Assembly (NCBI GenBank): GCA_002331625.1
Contig: DCZN01000073.1
Location: 60,114 to 69,110 of the forward strand
Direction of reading: 5' to 3'
Length of the DNA stretch: 8,997 nt
DNA from: Nitrospira sp. UBA2083
GTDB taxonomy: Bacteria > Nitrospirota > Nitrospiria > Nitrospirales > Nitrospiraceae
Positions 1 to 5,686 of the stretch are shown here, one piece after another; position 1 is the stretch's first letter, and each line of letters opens with the position of its first letter. Both the position numbers and the translations under genes were made by a program. The notes beneath the pieces were generated by a model. It was not told the DNA's origin. It searched no databases and worked only from the letters and a program-made list of their open reading frames with translations.

Positions 1-19
1 TCAAAGGGAATGAAACTGC

Positions 20-1879
20 ATGCCGCCGTCGATCCATCCGGTTGATCTTGTTACTGCGCTCCGCGACAAGCATCTCACTCCCGCCATTGTGTTTCTCACC
101 TCACGCCGGGCCTGTGACGAGGCCATGGAGGCCTTTGACCATGCGAAGCTCGTACTCCCGGCGATACGACAAGACGCCATCGCACAAGCACTCGAACACG
201 TCATGGCGCAACACCCCAGTATTGCGGAACATCCGCTCATTCCCATCGTGCGTCGAGTCGGAGTCGCGGCTCATCATGCTGGCCATTTGCCAACCTGGAA
301 GATCGCGATCGAAGAGCTGATGCGACAAGGTCATCTTGATGCCGTGTTTGCCACGACCACGTTGGCAGCCGGTGTTGATTTTCCTGCTCGCACGGTTGTG
401 ATCACGCAATCCAGCATCCGCAAATCCCGTGACTTTACCGACCTGACGATCGGCGAAGTCCAGCAGATCGCCGGACGAGCCGGTCGCCGCGGAAAAGATC
501 ACGTTGGGTTTGCCATCGTGACGCCATCTCCCTATATCGATCTCACGGTTCTGACCAAAGGGTTGACCGGACAACCGGAAGCGATCGACAGCCAGTTTAC
601 CATCAGTTACCCGATGGTCTTGAACCTCTTGAAGGCCCATCCACATGAGCACATTCAAGGAATCTTGGCCAAAAGTTTTGCACAGTTCCAACTCAACCAA
701 CGCGCCGAACTCCTCGAACGAAAGCTGGACGCGATTCATGTCCAAATGGAGCCCTTCGGCCCCCGCGTCTGTACGGACTGGATCAGCCAATGGCAAACCT
801 TCGACCATGCACGTAGACACCGTCATACCCGACATCAGTCCCACCGATCTGAATCGCCGGAGATTTCGGCTCGTCTGCCGTTCCTGACACCAGGCCGTGT
901 CGTGGGGCTGAGCCGTGGACGAGGCATCGTCCTTCGGCAGTACCGGAGCAAAGGCCAAAAGAACTCCATGCTCACCGTCCTCCGACCGGACAGCGCCGTC
1001 ACGGAATGTCCCGTCACGAGCGTGAAGGAAATCTATGATCGCACCTACGACTGCATGGAGACGTCAGCATATCCGTGGTGCTCGACAGAAGCATTCGACC
1101 GACTCAGCCACCAACTGGAAGAGCTCCCGCCGCGGTTGCCCGTACTTCCCATCCTCGTATCCGGTGTTGCCGAACCATTGCCTGATGCCATCGTCCAATC
1201 GTTGGGGGAGTTCCCCTGCCCAACCTGTCCATCACGAGCTGCCTGCCAGAAAGACTTTCCCACAGCCTCTCGCCTCCGCCAGGAACAACATCGCCATACA
1301 AAATCCATTCAAGCCCTACGGACCAGTCTCTGGCATCGCTTTCAAGACCGTGTCGAAGTACTGCAAAGATTTGGATATCTCACGCCAGCTGTACAACTGA
1401 CGCCGGAGGGAGAATGGGCACGGCTCATCCGAATCGATCATTCGTTATTAATTACAGAACTCATCCGAGCCGATGCATTTACCGGAGCTGACCCTTCATT
1501 GCTCACCGGAATCATGGCCAGTTTGGCCCATGACGACGATCGCCCCGGAGCGTTTCCCCGCATCAGTCCAGGCTTAATCTCACTGTTAGGGCAAGTCCGT
1601 AAGCTCGCGGAGAGTTTGTCTCCCTATGAAGATCCTCCCCTCCTACGTGCCGATGTGGCCGCCCTGGCCGAACGCTGGGTCGCAGATCCCAACCTGACAT
1701 GGATCGGGCTTTGCCGGCTCACAACGATGGCTGAAGGTGATATTTATCGGCTCCTCACTCGAACCTTGGAATTTCTCTCACAGATTCACATGTTGAAGGA
1801 CACCCATCCAGGCTTGGCAGAAGCCGCGGCCCAAGCGATCACGAGGATTCGTCGAGGGGTGTTAGAAGAACTACCGTAA
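20..1879 (+). CDS. Ski2/Mtr4-like superfamily II helicase, C-terminal part (helicase-C plus DSHCT); N-terminal half missing from this frame
   Basis: The 619-residue product resembles the C-terminal two thirds of bacterial Ski2/Mtr4-type (COG4581-like) helicases, which unwind RNA or DNA using ATP. Visible motifs are motif IV (PAIVFLTSRR, residues 21-30), the family HHAG box (85-88), motif V (TTTLAAGVDFPA, 112-123) and motif VI (QIAGRAGRRG, 149-158). A beta-barrel-like stretch lies around 285-345. The C-terminal helical region from about 430 to 619 fits a DSHCT domain, including EGDIYRLLTRTLEFLSQI (572-589). Walker A and the DEAD/DEAH box are absent, so this product alone should not hydrolyse ATP. 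An in-frame TGA at 11-13 shows the frame is closed upstream. ATG 20 is simply the first available start, and no convincing ribosome-binding site precedes it. The gene is therefore frameshifted, genuinely split, or affected by a sequencing error; the upstream sequence is needed to decide. Three cysteines (C400, C403, C409) form CX2CX5C. It is unrelated in function to the glycan genes downstream. The family call is confident; the gene boundary is not. Confidence 0.85.
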   Translation: MPPSIHPVDLVTALRDKHLTPAIVFLTSRRACDEAMEAFDHAKLVLPAIRQDAIAQALEHVMAQHPSIAEHPLIPIVRRVGVAAHHAGHLPTWKIAIEELMRQGHLDAVFATTTLAAGVDFPARTVVITQSSIRKSRDFTDLTIGEVQQIAGRAGRRGKDHVGFAIVTPSPYIDLTVLTKGLTGQPEAIDSQFTISYPMVLNLLKAHPHEHIQGILAKSFAQFQLNQRAELLERKLDAIHVQMEPFGPRVCTDWISQWQTFDHARRHRHTRHQSHRSESPEISARLPFLTPGRVVGLSRGRGIVLRQYRSKGQKNSMLTVLRPDSAVTECPVTSVKEIYDRTYDCMETSAYPWCSTEAFDRLSHQLEELPPRLPVLPILVSGVAEPLPDAIVQSLGEFPCPTCPSRAACQKDFPTASRLRQEQHRHTKSIQALRTSLWHRFQDRVEVLQRFGYLTPAVQLTPEGEWARLIRIDHSLLITELIRADAFTGADPSLLTGIMASLAHDDDRPGAFPRISPGLISLLGQVRKLAESLSPYEDPPLLRADVAALAERWVADPNLTWIGLCRLTTMAEGDIYRLLTRTLEFLSQIHMLKDTHPGLAEAAAQAITRIRRGVLEELP

Positions 1880-2069
1880 AACCAGACTTTATTCGGCACC
1901 AAAATAATCTCGCGCAAACAAGGACTGCTCAGCTTCCCCATTCACATGTTGATGATTGACCGCCGACACGTGCCCGTGGTTTCATAGCGCGAAACGGCGT
2001 AGGGCTCACTAACCTAACAACCACGAGGGGAGTTGGCCTCACCTGTGTATCCGATCAATCTGGTTGCGT

Positions 2070-2080
2070 GGTCAATGACC
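2070..2080. repeat. Inverted repeat GGTCA-A-TGACC
   Basis: Five-base perfect arms flank a single A, 66 bp before the ATG of the decarboxylase gene. The short symmetric shape fits a dimeric regulator's half-sites, but at this length it could be chance. No regulator is assigned. Confidence 0.3.
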
Positions 2081-2091
2081 TGACGAGCGAC

Positions 2092-2103
2092 AACGATATC
2101 GTT
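2092..2103. promoter_or_regulatory. 12-bp perfect palindrome AACGATATCGTT, possible operator
   Basis: This is a fully symmetric 12-mer that directly abuts the following hairpin and lies 43 bp before the ATG at 2146. Its position suggests a protein-binding site or a promoter-proximal element. Assigning it to any regulator would be guesswork. Confidence 0.35.
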
Positions 2104-2121
2104 CAGAGGAGTCTTCCTCTG
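2104..2121 (+). promoter_or_regulatory. Leader hairpin (7-bp stem, 4-nt loop) near the decarboxylase ribosome-binding site
   Basis: CAGAGGA (2104-2110) pairs perfectly with TCCTCTG (2115-2121) around a GTCT loop. No T-run follows, so it is not an intrinsic terminator. Its 3' arm contains CCTCT (2116-2120), which is also complementary to the Shine-Dalgarno bases AGAGG at 2132-2136. The upstream stem and a ribosome-binding-site-blocking stem are therefore mutually exclusive. That could set or regulate translation of the downstream gene. The pairings are read directly from the sequence; any regulatory role is inference. Confidence 0.45.
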
Positions 2122-2131
2122 TACACCACCT

Positions 2132-2137
2132 AGAGGG
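2132..2137 (+). promoter_or_regulatory. Ribosome-binding site that sets the decarboxylase start at 2146
   Basis: AGAGGG lies 8 nt before ATG 2146. A longer reading would start at GTG 2137, but that codon overlaps this motif and would have no ribosome-binding site of its own. The ATG is therefore preferred. Confidence 0.75.
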
Positions 2138-2145
2138 TGCTTATC

Positions 2146-3111
2146 ATGAAGGATCATATTACGCGCGTACTTGTGACCGGTGGGGCTGGATTTCTTGGCT
2201 CACATTTATGCGAACGTTTGCTGCAAAGCGGCCACGACGTCCTTTGTCTCGATAACTTCTATACAGGGGGCAAGCGAAACATCGCTCACTTGTTGGACAA
2301 TCATTCTTTTGAGCTGCTCCGTCATGACGTGACGTTCCCTCTGTTTGTCGAAGTCGACCAAATCTATAACTTGGCCTGTCCGGCCTCACCGATCCACTAC
2401 CAGAACGATCCCGTTCAGACAACGAAGGTGAATGTGCATGGATCAATCAATATGCTGGGATTGGCGAAAAGGGTGAAAGCCACCATCCTTCAAGCCTCGA
2501 CCTCAGAAGTGTACGGCAATCCTACAATCCATCCGCAGGTTGAAAGTTATTGGGGGAATGTCAATCCGTTAGGGCTACGAGCCTGTTATGACGAAGGTAA
2601 ACGATGCGCTGAAACCTTGTTTTTTGATTATCACCGACAGCATAAGGTTGCAATCAAAGTTGCCAGAATTTTCAATACCTACGGCCCACGGATGCACCCG
2701 AACGATGGGAGAGTAGTCTCCAACTTTATCATTCAAGCCTTAGAGGGAAATCCGATCACTATCTATGGAGATGGGTCACAGACACGATCATTCTGCTATG
2801 TCGATGACCTGGTTGAGGCACTAATCAGATTAATGCAGACACCAACAGTATGCACTGGTCCGGTCAACCTCGGAAACCCAGAAGAGTTTACCATTCTCGA
2901 ATTGGCCGAATTGGTTATCCGACTCACAGGCTCTCGATCAAAGATTGTGAGGATGGGACTTCCCCAGGATGATCCGGAGAGACGAAAACCTGATATTTCT
3001 CTCGCTAAATCCACATTAGATTGGTTTCCAAAAATTCCATTAGGGGAAGGCATCACGAGAACCATAGCCTATTTTGACGAGCTGCTTCGGTCTGGATCGA
3101 TCACGAGGTAG
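2146..3111 (+). CDS. UDP-glucuronate decarboxylase (UDP-xylose synthase), extended SDR family
   Basis: The 321-residue cytosolic enzyme converts UDP-glucuronate to UDP-xylose and CO2 through a bound-NAD oxidation, decarboxylation and reduction cycle. The Rossmann NAD motif TGGAGFLG is at residues 11-18, with an acidic D36 at the end of strand beta-2 for the adenosine ribose. The active-site STSEVYG is at 118-124 and the YDEGK catalytic Tyr/Lys pair is Y148/K152. The segments [21 protein letters not shown] and [18 protein letters not shown] are hallmarks of UXS enzymes rather than of GalE or dTDP-glucose dehydratases. Length matches soluble bacterial UXS proteins, with no N-terminal membrane segment and no ArnA-like fusion. 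One small departure is LRACYDEGK where PRACYDEGK is more usual. The gene stands alone on this strand and converges on the EPS operon, for which it probably supplies a pentose donor. Three hand-counted lines (2641-2820) give 47 percent GC, against 57 percent for three helicase lines. Confidence 0.95.
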   Translation: MKDHITRVLVTGGAGFLGSHLCERLLQSGHDVLCLDNFYTGGKRNIAHLLDNHSFELLRHDVTFPLFVEVDQIYNLACPASPIHYQNDPVQTTKVNVHGSINMLGLAKRVKATILQASTSEVYGNPTIHPQVESYWGNVNPLGLRACYDEGKRCAETLFFDYHRQHKVAIKVARIFNTYGPRMHPNDGRVVSNFIIQALEGNPITIYGDGSQTRSFCYVDDLVEALIRLMQTPTVCTGPVNLGNPEEFTILELAELVIRLTGSRSKIVRMGLPQDDPERRKPDISLAKSTLDWFPKIPLGEGITRTIAYFDELLRSGSITR

Positions 3112-3362
3112 AGCAGCATAGACATAGAGCAAGACCTCTCTCGCCAATCCGTGTTGATTCTTCCAGCCATTATCATCTCCTGGCACCCAGCTGGTCGGAA
3201 GATGACCTCGTAATCATAGCCAAAGACCACATCCCTCAACTACACACAGGGAACCGGTGTCAATCTTAACCCTGCACTATAGGCAACGGGAGCAGGAAGC
3301 GATGCGCGGAACCTCACTTAGGAAATATCGCGCATAACGCCCATTCAATTCAATGCACACCT
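3112..3362. other. Non-coding gap between convergent genes
   Basis: About 250 bp separate the 3' ends of the decarboxylase gene and the glycoside hydrolase gene. I see no supported gene. A bidirectional terminator would be expected here, but no classical stem plus T-run is evident. The only clear structure is the long-loop inverted repeat at 3302-3335. Confidence 0.6.
3302..3335. repeat. Inverted repeat ATGCGCG...CGCGCAT, possible terminator-like structure
   Basis: Perfect 7-bp GC-rich arms (3302-3308 and 3329-3335) enclose 20 nt, within which CCT (3312-3314) and AGG (3320-3322) can form a small inner stem. It lies just beyond the 3' end of the minus-strand operon. With no adjacent T-run, a termination role is only possible. 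Confidence 0.35.
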
Positions 3363-4463
3363 TCATTTGAGCTTCTTAAGCTCTTCTTGAAGTGCCGACC
3401 ATGCAGGACGAGGTGTCCCATCATTCTTGGCGTAGCCAAGCGAGCCTGTGAAACGCACGAAATCCTCCTGTCCTTGGATGCCGGCCTGGGCAGCCAAATC
3501 TTGATTGACAGAACCGGGAAAATCGTAAAGAACGAAGAGACCCAACACATCCATTTGGTCTTTGTAGCGCCGATAGATCCTGAATAAGTCGCGAAGGTAT
3601 TCGACTTGGTGAGCATCAGACCCGCCAAGCCCTTCAGCGCTCCAGGCAGTCTCTGTGATGAGGAACGGCTTGCGGATTCGCTTGGCGATCGCAATCATAT
3701 CCTGCATATAGGGTTCCGTGGTCGTGGGTGTGGCTCCGGAGATGGACTGTGGATAGAACGAAAACCCAACGATGTCTCCCACCGTACCGGTCTGTTCGAT
3801 AACGTCCAATGCCTTCTGCATCTTGGCATCGTGATAGGTGGAAATAGTGCCGATCTTCACTCCTGGATATTTCGCATGAACCGCCCGAACGACTTCGCTC
3901 AGGAGGTTCTTATAAGCGGGAATGGCGTCACGATGCGATACGAAATAGTCGTCAATCTCATTGCCAATCCACAGATAGTTGATCTGTGAAGGATAGCGAG
4001 CGAGCAGCGTTTCGACGAAGCGAGTCAGTCGCCTCACAAAACCCGGTTCATCAAAGGTCCGAAATCGAAGATCCTTCGGATAGGTCCCAAGCTGGCTGGT
4101 ATCAATGATCTTGAGAATAAAACTGACTCGAAGCTGTTGTTCTGCCAGCAATTGCATAGGGAAGTCCAGGTCGCCCCAGGAATAGTTTCCCTGACTGCTT
4201 TCAAGTTCTGACCACATGTAATACAGGGTACATAATGACACACCAAGATTTTTTGCCGTGGTATAGCTGCGACGAAACCCATCTACATCGAGTTGAGAGC
4301 CATCTCCCGGGAAGGTAATGGCCATACTCAGCCGACCGTTGATCGGAGCAATAGGAGCCGGTAGATTCACATGATTGACGTTCTCTGCGCATGCCGGCAA
4401 GTAATTCAAGAACAGGACACAAAGTACAAGCAATGACGTTGTGACCCAATACCTATTCTTCAT
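3363..4463 (-). CDS. Secreted clan GH-A glycoside hydrolase (TIM barrel), likely acting on the exopolysaccharide
   Basis: The 366-residue product starts with a signal peptide: basic MKNR, a hydrophobic core to about residue 22, and ACA before a likely cleavage after residue 26. C25 sits in LPAC, a poor lipobox because of the proline, so a soluble periplasmic or secreted protein is favoured over a lipoprotein. The mature part fits a (beta/alpha)8 barrel of clan GH-A. WIGNEI supplies the predicted acid/base E169 on strand 4 and LITETAW the predicted nucleophile E271 on strand 7. FSFYP (234-238) and the ETAW context resemble GH53 galactanases, but I cannot assign a family. ATG 4463 was chosen because it gives the signal peptide, has AGGGG upstream and overlaps the previous stop as ATGA; an extension to 4616 would add 51 residues lying antisense-free inside the upstream gene. 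It is the last gene of the operon. Its likely role is trimming or degrading the polymer; the substrate is unknown. Confidence 0.8.
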   Translation of the reverse strand: MKNRYWVTTSLLVLCVLFLNYLPACAENVNHVNLPAPIAPINGRLSMAITFPGDGSQLDVDGFRRSYTTAKNLGVSLCTLYYMWSELESSQGNYSWGDLDFPMQLLAEQQLRVSFILKIIDTSQLGTYPKDLRFRTFDEPGFVRRLTRFVETLLARYPSQINYLWIGNEIDDYFVSHRDAIPAYKNLLSEVVRAVHAKYPGVKIGTISTYHDAKMQKALDVIEQTGTVGDIVGFSFYPQSISGATPTTTEPYMQDMIAIAKRIRKPFLITETAWSAEGLGGSDAHQVEYLRDLFRIYRRYKDQMDVLGLFVLYDFPGSVNQDLAAQAGIQGQEDFVRFTGSLGYAKNDGTPRPAWSALQEELKKLK

Positions 4464-5647
4464 GCTGCTTCCCCTTTCTTCGCGCGAGGCCGGTGCGCCG
4501 GTATGGCGTGGCGACGCTCTTTCAACCGGGACAGTGCCTGAAATACCGGATGGGACAGTACTTCGCCTACGAGGCGATGCCCTCGTTGGTTCAGATGTGT
4601 GAAGTCTCCCTCCCAAAACAAATCCCCTGGCTCAGCTTGGTGAGACAATGAATCTGTCAGATCGATGACCGAAATTCCCCTCCTGCTCAATGCCTGTGAC
4701 AATGCAAGGTTAAGGGGGAGAACTGTATCAGATGTTCCTGAACGGTAGCGAGCCTCTTCAAGTTGACACTGAGATGGAAGGACGGCCACGATCAGGTCAG
4801 CATCATGCTGAAGCGCCCACTCATAGACTTCAGAGATCAATTCCTGAGTGTAGGCCAATGCATCAGACACAGGAAAGTCCGAAGGAGGCCATCCGCACGG
4901 TTGAGACACGGCGAGACCTTCTAGAGATACAGGGTCTTGCCTCGATGACCGTTCCGGAATAGCGGCGCCAGCATAACTTCGCCATTCACGCCACGAGGGG
5001 AGCAGAGCCTTCCCATAGCTCAACCGTCGGAGTATTAATGAGCACAGGTGGCTCCACTCACGACATTTCGCTCGCAACTCCGATGTGAGTCCTTCTGAGC
5101 GTTCGTGTAACGGCTCGATCGTGACCAGTCCCTGCTGAAAACTGTTCCAATTTCGGACGAGCATGACCGGCGATGTGACCCCCAGAAGAATCACGTCAGG
5201 CTGAACAGAAACATCCAACTGTCGCAACGCCTGAAGATGCTGTAACGTGTTATAGCCCCACACTCCCGCATTCACCACATCGACAGGCAAGGCCGCCAAC
5301 TGCTTCCGTAGCATTTCCTCCACGATTTGGGGGTAGGCCTCTTCGGCCTCGACCCCCCATCCAAACGTGACTGAGTCCCCAAGAGCCAATACTCTGAGCC
5401 CCAACTTTGAAGAACCGAGAGTGGTGTCTCGATATCCCAATTCATTGGTAACAATTCGAATGTCGAACCCTCCCCATTTGCGATGGCAACCATTATAGTG
5501 AGGAGCCATGACATATCCCATAGCAGGGACCTGGCGAAACAGGCCTACAGGTTCACAAAAAAACATACGGAACAGAGCTTCGGCCGCACCAAGGCTCCCC
5601 ACCAACGCCACCAGCATCAGCAACCCGTTCAGGGCCACTCGCTTCAT
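4460..5647 (-). CDS. Membrane-anchored SGNH/GDSL hydrolase-like protein, possible glycan esterase or O-acyltransferase
   Basis: The 395-residue protein has one hydrophobic N-terminal segment (about residues 4-27), acting as signal anchor or signal peptide, so the catalytic part should face the periplasm. The SGNH blocks are present in order: LALGDSVTFGWGV with nucleophile S92, NAGVWGYNT with G128 and N133 in the conserved region, and DFTH with D348 and H351 as the catalytic Asp/His pair. TNELGYRD (68-74) before the GDS block is typical of polysaccharide-locus SGNH proteins. A long middle segment (about 165-260) separates the blocks and matches nothing I recognise. Such proteins remove or transfer acetyl or acyl groups on glycans. 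The flippase gene ends 39 bp upstream, and the stop overlaps the next start as ATGA. ATG 5647 has GAGGG 8 nt upstream; a TTG at 5662 would add five residues but is unlikely. Confidence 0.82.
   Translation of the reverse strand: MKRVALNGLLMLVALVGSLGAAEALFRMFFCEPVGLFRQVPAMGYVMAPHYNGCHRKWGGFDIRIVTNELGYRDTTLGSSKLGLRVLALGDSVTFGWGVEAEEAYPQIVEEMLRKQLAALPVDVVNAGVWGYNTLQHLQALRQLDVSVQPDVILLGVTSPVMLVRNWNSFQQGLVTIEPLHERSEGLTSELRAKCREWSHLCSLILRRLSYGKALLPSWREWRSYAGAAIPERSSRQDPVSLEGLAVSQPCGWPPSDFPVSDALAYTQELISEVYEWALQHDADLIVAVLPSQCQLEEARYRSGTSDTVLPLNLALSQALSRRGISVIDLTDSLSHQAEPGDLFWEGDFTHLNQRGHRLVGEVLSHPVFQALSRLKERRHAIPAHRPRAKKGEAA
4471..4475 (-). promoter_or_regulatory. Ribosome-binding site that sets the glycoside hydrolase start at 4463
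   Basis: Reading the minus strand, an AAAGGGG tract ends 7 nt before the ATG at 4463. It lies inside the final codons of the SGNH gene. It supports the short start over the longer in-frame extension. Confidence 0.65.
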
Positions 5648-5655
5648 ATCTTCTT

Positions 5656-5660
5656 CCCTC
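5656..5660 (-). promoter_or_regulatory. Ribosome-binding site that sets the SGNH protein start at 5647
   Basis: On the minus strand GAGGG lies 8 nt before ATG 5647, followed by a purine-rich AAGAAG. The alternative TTG at 5662 would overlap this motif, so the ATG is preferred. Confidence 0.65.
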
Positions 5661-5686
5661 AACCGATGGAGGCCATACTGAGCCCT

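Larger units (their letters stand above)
1880..2136. other. Intergenic and leader region upstream of the UDP-xylose synthase gene
   Basis: There is no credible coding sequence here. The stretch separates the helicase stop from the decarboxylase gene and probably holds that gene's promoter and 5' leader. I could not find a convincing -35/-10 pair, nor a sigma-54 type GG/GC pair. The 3' part, 2070-2121, holds three inverted repeats, listed separately. I see no rho-independent terminator (stem plus T-run) after the helicase. Confidence 0.6.

Noticed and set aside
3..20. AAAGGGA (3-9) as a programmed frameshift site joining the missing helicase half
   Set aside because: It fits XXXYYYZ, but a -1 slip there moves frame 1 to frame 3, whereas the helicase is in frame 2. 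Any shift into frame 2 must also occur after the TGA at 11-13, where I see no slippery sequence.
101..958. Long open frame (285 codons) on the minus strand inside the helicase gene
   Set aside because: It is antisense to well-conserved helicase motifs, has no recognisable domain, and has the low-complexity mixed composition expected of a shadow frame.
1956..1986. TTGACC with TTCATA as a sigma-70 promoter before the decarboxylase
   Set aside because: The -10 match is poor and the spacing is about 19 bp, so it is not better than chance.
4464..4616. N-terminal extension of the glycoside hydrolase to 4616
   Set aside because: It would place 51 Arg/Pro/Ser-rich residues before a clear signal peptide and lies wholly within the SGNH coding region. 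ATG 4463 has a good ribosome-binding site and an ATGA overlap.
2022..5000. Shared 12-mer CCACGAGGGGAG near 2022 and near 4990
   Set aside because: A few 12-base matches are expected by chance in 9 kb. One copy is intergenic and the other sits inside a coding region, with no flanking similarity.
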